Of a stretch of DNA of 64,000 nt, positions 51,058 to 58,751 are shown piece by piece. The notes beneath the pieces were generated by a model. It saw nothing but the letters and a program-made list of their open reading frames with translations. It ran no database searches and was not told the origin of the DNA. The position numbers were made by a program, and so were the translations under genes. Each line of letters starts with the position of its first letter. Position 1 is the first letter of the stretch. This DNA comes from Labilithrix sp. (GTDB lineage Bacteria > Myxococcota_A > Polyangia > Polyangiales > Polyangiaceae), in assembly GCA_019637175.1 (NCBI GenBank), contig JAHBWD010000039.1, positions 1 through 64,000 of the forward strand, read 5' to 3'.

Positions 51058-52360
51058 CGAGCGCGCGACCACGCTCGGCGAGCGCGCTCGCGCCGATCGT
51101 CGCGACGACGATGATCAGCGGATCGTACGGCACGCGATAGCGCGCTTCGCCCAGATAGATCGCCGCGACGCCGACGATGGTGACGAGGTGCACGCCGAGG
51201 ATCACGCCCGCGGCGCGATGGCGACGGAGCGACGCGAGCCCCACCGCGGCGAGCGCGATCACGACGAGGAGGATCTCGGCGTAGACGCGCTGGAGCCTCG
51301 CGCGGAAGGGGACGCGGCGGAAGTCGTCTTCCGGCCAGGGGACGTTGCGGAGCGCGAGCAGCTCGACGTTGTCGACCATGCGTCCGATCCGCGCGCGGAG
51401 CGGGACGCCGCGGAGGCGCTCGGCGCGGATCGCGGCGATCTTCTCCGGGTCGCAGATGAAGCCGTCGATGTGGACGACGTGCTCCGGCTTGAGCGGCTGC
51501 TTGGTGTGCGGCGAGAACCAGTAGCCCCAGCGATCGCCGTTGGGCGCGATCCACGAGGCCTCGATTTTGCCGACGTTCGTCTCGCCGAAGAGGCGCTGCG
51601 CCGGCTCGTACGCCGCGATCAATCCGAAGCGCCCGGTGAGGCGGTGGAAGCGCACGCTCGAGAACGTCATCGCCGCGGCGAGAGGGAGGAAGAAGATCGC
51701 GAGAGCCAGGGCGCCGCCGCGCGGGCGCCACGTCGCGCGGCGCAGCCACGCCACCGCGAAGACGGTGACGAGCATCGCGACCGTGAGCAGGATCTGCGGG
51801 CGCACGCAGAACGAGAGGCCGAGGAGGAGCCCCGCGACGACCGCGCCCGAACGGCGCTCGCAGTGCCGGATGAGGCACAGCGATCCGAGCGCGATCGCGC
51901 TCGAGAACCAGATCTCCGAGGAGAAGAACCCGGAGTAGACGACGTGAGGATGCCAAAGCGCGACGACCACGCCGGCCGCCCAGACCCAGTAAGGGCTCCG
52001 CACGAAGCGCGCCGTGATCAGCGCCGCGCACGGCGCCGCGATCGCGCCCGCGATCGCGTGGACGATGCCGATCGCGATCGCGCTCTTGCGCCCGAGGAGC
52101 GCGATCTCCAGCGCGACGATCGCGTGCGTGCCCCAAGGCCAGAGCACGAGCACCCGCGGCTCGTTGGGCGTGAAGCCCGAGAGGAGCATCTCGGCGCGCG
52201 AGACGTAGCCGCCCATGTCGGAGTAGACGGCGGTGAGCGGCGACTGCACGCGGATCGCCCAGATCGCGCGCACGGTGAACGCGAGGAAGAAGACGGCGAG
52301 CGCGATCGAGCGGCGCGCGCCCGACGGCACGAGCGGTCTCTGTCCTCGCGTTCGCGACAT
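51032..52360 (-). CDS. GT39-like membrane glycosyltransferase
   Basis: A 442-residue polytopic protein with about ten to twelve helices, of the dolichyl-phosphate-mannose mannosyltransferase/ArnT-like (GT-C) fold. The first loop has SDMGGYVSRAEMLL, giving the acidic residue typical of GT-C enzymes; the conserved helix LWHPHVVYSGFFSSEIWFSS follows. A periplasmic domain lies around residues 240-340. The donor is presumably a polyprenyl-phosphate sugar; acceptor unknown. TAGAGT lies 8 nt before the ATG. Confidence 0.82.
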   Translation of the reverse strand: MSRTRGQRPLVPSGARRSIALAVFFLAFTVRAIWAIRVQSPLTAVYSDMGGYVSRAEMLLSGFTPNEPRVLVLWPWGTHAIVALEIALLGRKSAIAIGIVHAIAGAIAAPCAALITARFVRSPYWVWAAGVVVALWHPHVVYSGFFSSEIWFSSAIALGSLCLIRHCERRSGAVVAGLLLGLSFCVRPQILLTVAMLVTVFAVAWLRRATWRPRGGALALAIFFLPLAAAMTFSSVRFHRLTGRFGLIAAYEPAQRLFGETNVGKIEASWIAPNGDRWGYWFSPHTKQPLKPEHVVHIDGFICDPEKIAAIRAERLRGVPLRARIGRMVDNVELLALRNVPWPEDDFRRVPFRARLQRVYAEILLVVIALAAVGLASLRRHRAAGVILGVHLVTIVGVAAIYLGEARYRVPYDPLIIVVATIGASALAERGRALVRRARAGS

Positions 52361-52539
52361 CGCTCGAGACTCTACTATGCCTGCTGCCTCTCGCGCGCAG
52401 ACCTACATCGAGCTGAGGCCCGCGACCCTCGTTTTGGCGCGCGATCGGCGCGCGGTTGAGGCCTCGCGTTGTCGCGCGCGCGTCTCGATCGTCCGCCGGC
52501 CTTTCGCGCGGCCCGTCGGAGAGTACGTTCGGCGCGACC

Positions 52540-53727
52540 ATGACGGTCCGATCGTCGGTGCTCACCCTCGCCTCATTCGCGTGCGTGCTCTCGCAGGCGT
52601 GCAGCCGCGGCGACTTCCCCGACACGTCCGATCCGCTCGCGCCCGGATCGGGCTCGCCCGGCGAGACGTTCACGCCCGACGCCGCCGATCCGAGCGGCGA
52701 CGGCCCGAGTTGCGCGACCGCGACGATGCCCGTCACGCGTGCCGCGATCTACATGCAGATCATCCTCGACGGCTCGGGCAGCATGATGGATCCCGTCGCG
52801 CCGGCAGGCCCGACGGGCCTCAAGTGGAAGGCCGCGAGCGACGCGCTGGAGTCGTTCTTCGACGACGCGCGCGCGAAGAAGGACGCGGCGTTCGCCGTCG
52901 GCCTCTTCCTCTTCGACGGAACGAAGGGCGTGCTCGACTTCGAAGTCCCCGACGTGCCCATCCGCCACGTCGACAACGCGCATCACGCGGCGCTCCGGAG
53001 CCGGATCAAGCTCTCGACGCCGCAAGGCGGAACGCCCATCAAGCGCGCGCTCGAAGGTCAGATCCCGATCCTCCAAGGCTTCGTTCCCCTCGCGCCGCTG
53101 AAGCCGAACGGCAAGCGCGTGCTCGTCGTGATCACCGACGGCGTCCCCGACGGCCCAGCCGACGTCCAGCCGACGGTGCAGGCCCAGTGCGCGAAGCTCG
53201 TCGAAGACGCGTTCGCAGCGACGCCGTCGATCACGACGTTCGCGGTCGGCGTCGGCGATCCGGCGTCCGACGCGTCGACGTACAACGAGATGTTCGTCGG
53301 ACGCCTCGCCACCGTCGGCGGCGCCGCGGCGCCGGGGTGCTCTCCGGGATGGAACGAGTCGTCGCCTCCGGGGAGCACGCCTTGCCACTTCCAGGTGACG
53401 CCGGGCGCGAAGACCGCGGCGCAGCTCCGCGACGAGCTGCTCGCCGCGATCAACGCGATCCGCGGGGCCGCGACGTCGTGCGAGCTCGCGCTCGAGCGCG
53501 CCGACGGAACCACGGGCGTCGTCGATCCCTCGCGCGTGAATGTCGTCTTCACCGACGGCGAAGGCAAGCAGACCAAGGTCCCGCAGAACGCTTCGGACGG
53601 ATGGACCTACGACGATCCGAGCGATCCGCGCGCGGTCGTCTTTCATGGACCGGCGTGCGATCGCCTGAAGGCGGAGAGCGACGGCAAAGTGGAGATCGAG
53701 CTCGGATGCAAGACGCTGGTGAAATGA
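52540..53727 (+). CDS. vWFA-domain lipoprotein
   Basis: A 395-residue lipoprotein (lipobox LSQAC) with an acidic linker and a von Willebrand A domain from about 75. The MIDAS motif is LDGSGSMMDP, with the later Thr in STPQGGTPIKRALEG and Asp in VVITDGVPDGP. The metal-binding site looks complete, so ligand binding at the surface is likely. Cys pairs (PGCSPG, CHFQV, SCELAL) suggest disulfides. It overlaps the next gene (ATGA). The 179 nt upstream have no gene. Confidence 0.86.
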   Translation: MTVRSSVLTLASFACVLSQACSRGDFPDTSDPLAPGSGSPGETFTPDAADPSGDGPSCATATMPVTRAAIYMQIILDGSGSMMDPVAPAGPTGLKWKAASDALESFFDDARAKKDAAFAVGLFLFDGTKGVLDFEVPDVPIRHVDNAHHAALRSRIKLSTPQGGTPIKRALEGQIPILQGFVPLAPLKPNGKRVLVVITDGVPDGPADVQPTVQAQCAKLVEDAFAATPSITTFAVGVGDPASDASTYNEMFVGRLATVGGAAAPGCSPGWNESSPPGSTPCHFQVTPGAKTAAQLRDELLAAINAIRGAATSCELALERADGTTGVVDPSRVNVVFTDGEGKQTKVPQNASDGWTYDDPSDPRAVVFHGPACDRLKAESDGKVEIELGCKTLVK

Positions 53728-54170
53728 AGCGGCTCTCCTTCGCGCTCGCGCTCATCGCGTGCGGCGTGTTCGCCGCGTGCGCGGAGGGATCTGCGATCGA
53801 GGGGATCGGCACGCCGGCGCCCGAGCAGGCGCTCGAGGGCGCGCCCATGCCTCCGCAGGGCGGAGACGCGGCGACCGAGGCGACGCCGGCCGGAAAGAGC
53901 TCCGGCGGCGCGAGCGGATCGTCTTCGAGCTCGGGCGGCTCGTCGGGCTCGTCGGGCTCGTCGGGCTCGAGCGGCGCCGACTCGGGCGCGTCCGGCTCGA
54001 GCTCGTCGAGCTCGTCGAGCTCGGGCGCGGCGCCAGGCGGCGCCTGCCCCACCGGCGACATCTCGTACTACGCGAAGGCGCTCATCGAGCTGAGCGAGCC
54101 CGTACCGCGCGAGTGCCCGTGCACCGGTGCGACCTGCTGCTACGCCGGGCTCGTCTGCGTCGACCTCTGA
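53724..54170 (+). CDS. Ser/Gly-rich linker lipoprotein
   Basis: A 148-residue predicted lipoprotein (lipobox VFAAC). A spacer of about 50 residues is almost only Ser and Gly (GGSSGSSGSSGSSGADSG). A short Cys-rich C-terminal knob follows (CPTGD, ECPCTGATCCYAGLVCVDL; seven Cys). It is co-translated with the vWFA gene (ATGA) and may form a surface pair. No family recognised. Confidence 0.75.
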   Translation: MKRLSFALALIACGVFAACAEGSAIEGIGTPAPEQALEGAPMPPQGGDAATEATPAGKSSGGASGSSSSSGGSSGSSGSSGSSGADSGASGSSSSSSSSSGAAPGGACPTGDISYYAKALIELSEPVPRECPCTGATCCYAGLVCVDL

Positions 54171-54218
54171 CCCGCGGGGCGCCGACGACACAGCGCGCCG
54201 GCCGGCGAGGCTGACTGC

Positions 54219-54244
54219 CTCGATCGGCGCGCGCGCCGATCGAG
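54219..54244. terminator. Perfect 26-bp palindrome
   Basis: A perfect self-complementary stretch (arms CTCGATCGGCGCG/CGCGCCGATCGAG) 48 nt after the stop of the Ser-rich lipoprotein gene. As RNA it folds into an 11-bp stem with a GCGC loop. Ending the vWFA unit is the simplest role; an operator upstream of hsp20 is the alternative. Confidence 0.5.
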
Positions 54245-54331
54245 CGCAGACGGGCGCGAGCGCGTCGAGCGCGGGGCACGACGCTTGCTCGCGCGAGCGC
54301 GTCCAGCCGTCCAGCCCAGAGGAGAACCAAG

Positions 54332-55036
54332 ATGAACGACCTTCTGCGACGCCGTCGCCCCTCCGTGTTCACCATGCAGCACGATGTCGACGACGCGCTC
54401 GCCGAGTACGGCTCGCCGCGACGCTTGCGACACGACATCGAGCGGCTCTTCTCCGAGGATCTCTCGCCCCACGCGATGTGGATGGAGATGGATCGCCTGC
54501 TCGAGGAGAGCGACTCGCCGCCGCCGCTCCGCTGGCGCCTCGCGCGCATGTTCGAGGCGTTCCGCAGCTCGCTCGGCATGTCGGGCCGCGGCATGGGCAT
54601 GGGAATGACGGGGATGATGCAGACGATGCGCGAGACGTTCATGCCCGACATGGAGATGAAGGAGCGCGAGCACGAGATCCTCCTCACGATCGATCTGCCC
54701 GGCGTCCACCGCGACGACGTCGAGATCCGCGTCGACGACGACTACGTGCTCACGATCCGCGGTGAGCGGCGCGACGAGCAGTCGCGTCAGGCGCGCGGCT
54801 ACGACTACACCGAGCGACGGTACGGCTACTTCCTCCGATCGGTCGATCTCCCGCGCAGCGTCGACACGTCGCGCATCGACGCCGATCTCAGGGCCGGCGT
54901 CCTCGAGATCCGCGCGCCGAAGCTCCCCGGCGCCGCCGCCGGAAGGGAGATCCCGCTCACGTCACGCGAGCAGCGGGTGGGCAACGGCGGCCGTGGGGAG
55001 GCGCACGAGGGGGCGGGACGTTCGCCGCTGCGCTGA
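54332..55036 (+). CDS. Hsp20 small heat-shock protein with Met-rich N-terminus
   Basis: A 234-residue small heat-shock protein, longer than the usual 140-170. The alpha-crystallin domain spans about 111-205 (EILLTIDLPGVHRDDVEIRV, YVLTIRGER, RYGYFLRSVDLPRSVD and the AGVLEIRAPK motif). The N-terminal extension of about 110 residues includes a Met-rich stretch (10 Met in residues 83-109). The C-terminal tail carries REIPLT, an I-x-[IPL]-like element that aids oligomer assembly. ATP-independent holding of unfolded proteins is the expected role. A strong ribosome site (AGAGGAGA) lies 7 nt before the ATG. No CIRCE or obvious sigma-32 box was seen. Confidence 0.9.
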   Translation: MNDLLRRRRPSVFTMQHDVDDALAEYGSPRRLRHDIERLFSEDLSPHAMWMEMDRLLEESDSPPPLRWRLARMFEAFRSSLGMSGRGMGMGMTGMMQTMRETFMPDMEMKEREHEILLTIDLPGVHRDDVEIRVDDDYVLTIRGERRDEQSRQARGYDYTERRYGYFLRSVDLPRSVDTSRIDADLRAGVLEIRAPKLPGAAAGREIPLTSREQRVGNGGRGEAHEGAGRSPLR

Positions 55037-55083
55037 CGCCGCCGAACGATGCACGCGCCGCGCTCGCGGGCCGGCGCGTGCGT

Positions 55084-55431
55084 TCAGTTCGCGTCGAGCG
55101 CCTTCGGCGAGCGCGGCACGAGCATCTGCCCCGACAGGCCAGGCCACGCGATGAGGAGATCGACCGCGTTGCGGATCAGGCCGCCCTTGAGGCAGTGGCC
55201 GCGGCCCGGCCACGGCGAGCTCTCCTGCCCCGGGCTCACGATGACGAGGCGCTGGCAGCGCATCTTGCACGTGTAAACGGTGTCGAGGCCCTCGAGCGCG
55301 ATCGTCGCTTCGCGCAGCGTCTGCGTCGCGCTGCACTGCGGGCACGTCACGCGGACGTACTCGTCGGTGATCGGCCCGCGCTCTTTCGCGACCGAGCGCA
55401 TCACGTCTTCCACGCGGATCATGCGTGCCAT
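55084..55431 (-). CDS. Small two-Cys-pair (zinc-ribbon-like) protein
   Basis: A 115-residue protein. Residues about 25-65 have CPQCSATQ and CKMRCQRLVIV, two Cys pairs spaced as in zinc ribbons. The rest contains GHCLKGGLIRNAVDLLIAWPG. No named family. ATG 55431 follows AGGGA; ATG 55446 overlaps the stop of the upstream lipoprotein gene (ATGA) and is an alternative. It is probably co-transcribed with it. Confidence 0.7.
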   Translation of the reverse strand: MARMIRVEDVMRSVAKERGPITDEYVRVTCPQCSATQTLREATIALEGLDTVYTCKMRCQRLVIVSPGQESSPWPGRGHCLKGGLIRNAVDLLIAWPGLSGQMLVPRSPKALDAN

Positions 55432-55442
55432 CGGGGCTTCCC

Positions 55443-56369
55443 TCATTGGACGGCCGAGATCGAGCCGCGCGCCGTGCAGGTGCTCACGCCCTTGCACGAG
55501 CCGCTCACGATCTGCTCCGAATACGAGTAGGAGAGGTTCGGCGGTGTACCGGTGATCGTCTGCACCGAACGAACGGTCACGGTGCATCCCCCCGAGGTGA
55601 ACGGAAAGTTGGCCGAATGCGTCAGCGCGATCTTCGTTTTGTCGGCCGAGCCGGTGAAGAGCTGCGAGCCGAACGCCGCGCGCGCGGTGCCCCCGGCGCA
55701 GGGGAAGACGAGCGCGGCGGTGTTGCCACGCACCTTCTCGTTGAAGCTGCACCCCGCGCTCGACGGCGAGAACGACGTCGACCGCAGCGTGAGGCGGCAC
55801 GTGCCGGTGTCGTTCTGCGCCGTGTTCGTCGGCGTCGCGGCGACCGTGTTCGCCGGCGTCGCCGTGGGCTTCGCCGTGGCGGCCACGGTGGCGACGGCGG
55901 TCGGCGTCGGCGTCGCGCCCGGCAGCGTCGCGGTCGCGGAGAACGCTTCGTCGGGGATCCATCCGGCCCACTTCGTGCCGACCTGCGAGCCGACGCGATC
56001 GAACGTGACGAGCGTGTAGCCCGATCGCGCAGCGAACTTGGTGACCAGCTTGTCCGGATCGACGAGACCGATGGCGTCGCCGCCCTCGTTCGGCGCCGTC
56101 CGCACGGTGGTGAGCTGTCGGACGAAGCCGGGCTCGGCGAAGATCTTCCGCTCGTCGGCGAAGCGGATCACCTGCGCTTTGTTCACCGCCGTGAAGTCGC
56201 TCGCGGTGGGATCCGACGAGGTGTCCGTCGTCGGGTCCTCGTTCTTCTTCTTCTTCTTCTTGAGGATCCCGCAGCCCGACGTCGCCACCGCGAGAGCGAC
56301 CAGCGCGACGGTGCTGCCGAGGAAGAGACTTCCTTGTCCGCGGGATCTCATCGACGGCCATAATCTCAT
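55443..56369 (-). CDS. Lipoprotein with poly-Lys and a C-terminal Cys domain
   Basis: A 308-residue predicted lipoprotein (lipobox TSGC, Cys33). Six Lys in a row follow three residues after the lipobox (CGILKKKKKKN). A Thr/Pro/Ala linker and a VIRFADERKIF...RTAPNEGGDAIG region look SH3-like. A second Thr/Pro linker leads to a C-terminal domain with paired Cys (TCRLTLRSTSF, GCSFNEKV, SGGCTVTV, GSCKGVSTC). Function unknown. A G-run and AAGG precede ATG 56369; ATG 56351 is possible. Confidence 0.72.
   Translation of the reverse strand: MRLWPSMRSRGQGSLFLGSTVALVALAVATSGCGILKKKKKKNEDPTTDTSSDPTASDFTAVNKAQVIRFADERKIFAEPGFVRQLTTVRTAPNEGGDAIGLVDPDKLVTKFAARSGYTLVTFDRVGSQVGTKWAGWIPDEAFSATATLPGATPTPTAVATVAATAKPTATPANTVAATPTNTAQNDTGTCRLTLRSTSFSPSSAGCSFNEKVRGNTAALVFPCAGGTARAAFGSQLFTGSADKTKIALTHSANFPFTSGGCTVTVRSVQTITGTPPNLSYSYSEQIVSGSCKGVSTCTARGSISAVQ
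56242..56259 (-). repeat. (AAG)6 microsatellite
   Basis: Six AAG codons in a row behind the lipobox of the preceding gene. Triplet slippage would change the number of lysines without breaking the frame. Confidence 0.9.
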
Positions 56370-56427
56370 CCTTCCCCCCCGGAACAAAGCGCTCGACAGG
56401 CGGGCTCCGCACCGTGACGATGGACGC

Positions 56428-56853
56428 GTGCGACGCGGATTCCTTTGTGCTTTCTGTCTCTTGGCGACGGCGGCGACCGCCTGCAAGCCCCCGCCACCGG
56501 TGACCACCGCGAGCGGCGAGCAGGTCGAGCGCATCACGCTCCAGGAGCGCTTCGCGCTCTCGACCGACGTCAAAGGAGAGCGCCTCGACGGCGAGCGCCT
56601 CCGCAAGGGCCTCCCGATCATGGAGCGCACCGGCGCTTTCTCCGTCGAGGGCGACTACGCCACGAGCGGCGTCGTCGACAAGTCGACGCTGACGGTCACG
56701 ATCACGTTCGCCGGAGGGCGCGAGCACCGCGCGGCTCTCGCGAACTGCGCCGAGCCGAAGATCTGCGCCTTCGTGAGCGAGGCGATCAAGGAGAAGCTCC
56801 TCGAGCGAGAGCCCGCCGTGTGCAAGAGCGAGAAGGTCTGCGCGAAGAAGTAG
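56428..56853 (+). CDS. Small lipoprotein, unknown
   Basis: A 141-residue predicted lipoprotein. GTG 56428 begins a signal (GFLCAFCLLATAATAC, lipobox ATAC). The mature part has DVKGERLDGERLRKGLP, an EGDYATSGVVDKSTLTVTITF strand region and four later Cys (NCAEPKIC, VCKSEKVC). No family. It is divergent from the poly-Lys lipoprotein by 58 nt and convergent with the next gene (4 nt). Confidence 0.7.
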   Translation: MRRGFLCAFCLLATAATACKPPPPVTTASGEQVERITLQERFALSTDVKGERLDGERLRKGLPIMERTGAFSVEGDYATSGVVDKSTLTVTITFAGGREHRAALANCAEPKICAFVSEAIKEKLLEREPAVCKSEKVCAKK

Positions 56854-56857
56854 CCGC

Positions 56858-57526
56858 TCACGGCTCCGCGGCCGAGAGCTCGGGATACGAGAGCACCGCT
56901 TCGCCGCTCGCGCCTCCGTCGATCGCGCGGATCATGGCGGCCGCGACGCGGCGAGCCTCGATCGGGCGATACTTGCCGAGGCCGCCGATCATCGCCCAGC
57001 CGAACGCGCTCGCGACCGCGATGCCCGCGCGCTCGCCGAAGCGCTCTTGCTCGCGCTCGCCGACGAGGAAGCTCGGTCGCGCGAGGATCAATGTTTCGAA
57101 GCCGAGGTCGCGAACGTCACGCTCCGTCTCGCCTTTGACCCGGAGATAGAACGTGGACGCACCGGCGTCGGCGCCGACGCTGGAGACGAGCGCGAGGCGT
57201 TTCGCGCCCGCCGCGCGGGCCGCGCGGGCCGAGGCGACGACGTAGTCGTGATCGACGCGCCGGAATCGCTCCTGGCTCCCGGCGATCTTGATCGTCGTCC
57301 CGAGGCAAACGAAGACGTCGTCGACCTCGCCGACGGAGGCGTCGAGCTCGGCGCTCTCGACGAGCGCGTCGAAGTCGGTGACGTGCTCTTCGAGGCGCGC
57401 GCTCTTCTTGCCGAGCGAGCGCCGCACGAGGACGGCGACGCGCCGGTCGTCGCGCGCGAGGAGCTGATCGACGACGTGACCTCCGACGAGCCCGGTGGCG
57501 CCGACGACGAGAGCGGTTCGCGACAT
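56858..57526 (-). CDS. NAD(P)-binding oxidoreductase, HTATIP2-like SDR
   Basis: A 222-residue atypical short-chain dehydrogenase. The nucleotide motif is VVGATGLVGGHVVDQLL; DDVFVCLGTTIKIAGSQERFRRVDHDY and LVSSVGADAGASTFYLRVKGETE carry the atypical active-site segment. It resembles HTATIP2/TIP30 and yeast YML-type NAD(P)H-binding proteins; the substrate is unknown. TATCTT lies 6 nt before the ATG, although the patB-like gene ends only 36 nt upstream. Confidence 0.85.
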   Translation of the reverse strand: MSRTALVVGATGLVGGHVVDQLLARDDRRVAVLVRRSLGKKSARLEEHVTDFDALVESAELDASVGEVDDVFVCLGTTIKIAGSQERFRRVDHDYVVASARAARAAGAKRLALVSSVGADAGASTFYLRVKGETERDVRDLGFETLILARPSFLVGEREQERFGERAGIAVASAFGWAMIGGLGKYRPIEARRVAAAMIRAIDGGASGEAVLSYPELSAAEP

Positions 57527-57562
57527 GCGCGCAAGATAGCAAGATTGCGTACGGGCGGCGCC

Positions 57563-58723
57563 TCAGCGAATCGACGCCGCCATTCGACGGATCGCCTCCT
57601 CGAGGAGCGCGCGCGTCGTTCCGAGGTTGAGCCGGGCGTGACCCTCGCCGCCGCGCCCGAACGGCGGGCCGGGAGAGAGCGCGACGCGGCCGCGATCGAG
57701 GAACACCTTCGCCGGATCGTCGCCCAGGCCGAGCGCGCGGCAGTCGAGCCACGCGAGGTAGCTCGCCTGCGGCGCGACATGGCGCACGCCGGGCAGCGAC
57801 GCGGCGAGCAGCTCGGCGAGGAGCGCGCGATTTCGTTCGAGGATCGCGAGCACCGACGCGCGCCACTCCGCGGCCGCGCCGAACGCGGCGCGCGTCGCGA
57901 TCACGCCGAGGTGGCCGGCGTGATACGGCGTCTCGACGGGGAGCCTCGCGAGGACGGCGCGAGGCTCGTCGGCGCACGCGATCATCATCGCGGCCTTGAG
58001 GCCCGCGAGGTTGAAGGTCTTCGACGCCGACGTGAGCACGATCGATCTCCGCGCCGCCGCGGACGACACCGTCGGAAACGGGGCGTGCCGAGCGCCGGAG
58101 AGCGTGAGCGGCGCGTGGATCTCGTCGGCGAGCACGAGCACGTCGTGGCGATCGGCGAGCTCGGCGATCGCGCGCAGCGTCTCGACCGGGACGACGAAGC
58201 CCGTCGGGTTCTGCGGCGAGCACAAGAGGTGCGCGCGCGCGCCCCGCGCATACGCGCGCTCGATGGCGTCGAGATCGGGCGCGTAGACGCCTCCCTCGCT
58301 CCTCGCGAGCGGCGCCTCGACGACGACGCGGCCGAGCGCGCGGATCGTCGAGGCGAACGGCATGTACACGGGAGGCTCGATCACGACGCCGTCGCCCGGC
58401 GCGGTCGCGACGCGCAAGATCTCCGAGATGCCCGTGACGACGTCGCAGACGACGTGGACGTCGCGCGGCGCGACCTCCCATCCCCACTCGCGCTTCGCCC
58501 ACGGCGCGAACGCGCCGCCGAGGCCTTCGGGATCGGCGTAGCCGAGATCGTGTCGCTCGATCGCCTCGTGGAGCGCCTCTTGGATCGGACGCGCGACCGG
58601 ATAGTCCATCTCGGCGACCCACGCGGGCAGGACGTCGTCGGGATAGAGCTTCCACTTCGCGCTCCGCCTCGCGCGGAGCTCCGCCTCGGTCACGTCGTCG
58701 AAGGGATGCGCCGATCGCGTCAT
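57563..58723 (-). CDS. MalY/PatB-type PLP-dependent C-S lyase or aminotransferase
   Basis: A 386-residue fold-type I PLP enzyme. The PatB/MalY signature is PAWVAEMDYPVARPIQEAL; the cofactor Lys is Lys235 in SASKTFNLAGLK. NPTGFVVPVETL, VLADEIHAPLTL and the terminal HARLNLGTTRALLEEAI follow. Relatives split cystathionine to homocysteine, pyruvate and ammonia, or release thiols. ATG 58723 gives the normal family length. It shares a 28-nt divergent promoter with the next lipoprotein. Confidence 0.9.
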   Translation of the reverse strand: MTRSAHPFDDVTEAELRARRSAKWKLYPDDVLPAWVAEMDYPVARPIQEALHEAIERHDLGYADPEGLGGAFAPWAKREWGWEVAPRDVHVVCDVVTGISEILRVATAPGDGVVIEPPVYMPFASTIRALGRVVVEAPLARSEGGVYAPDLDAIERAYARGARAHLLCSPQNPTGFVVPVETLRAIAELADRHDVLVLADEIHAPLTLSGARHAPFPTVSSAAARRSIVLTSASKTFNLAGLKAAMMIACADEPRAVLARLPVETPYHAGHLGVIATRAAFGAAAEWRASVLAILERNRALLAELLAASLPGVRHVAPQASYLAWLDCRALGLGDDPAKVFLDRGRVALSPGPPFGRGGEGHARLNLGTTRALLEEAIRRMAASIR

Positions 58724-58734
58724 TGGAGCGCACG

Positions 58735-58744
58735 ATGCTACCCT
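58735..58744. promoter_or_regulatory. Overlapping divergent -10 boxes
   Basis: In the 28-nt gap between starts 58723 (minus) and 58752 (plus), TAGCAT on the minus strand (58740-58735) and TACCCT on the plus strand (58739-58744) share two bases. Both genes would be leaderless or nearly so, and RNA polymerase could not occupy both at once. Confidence 0.45.
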
Positions 58745-58751
58745 CCGGCGC

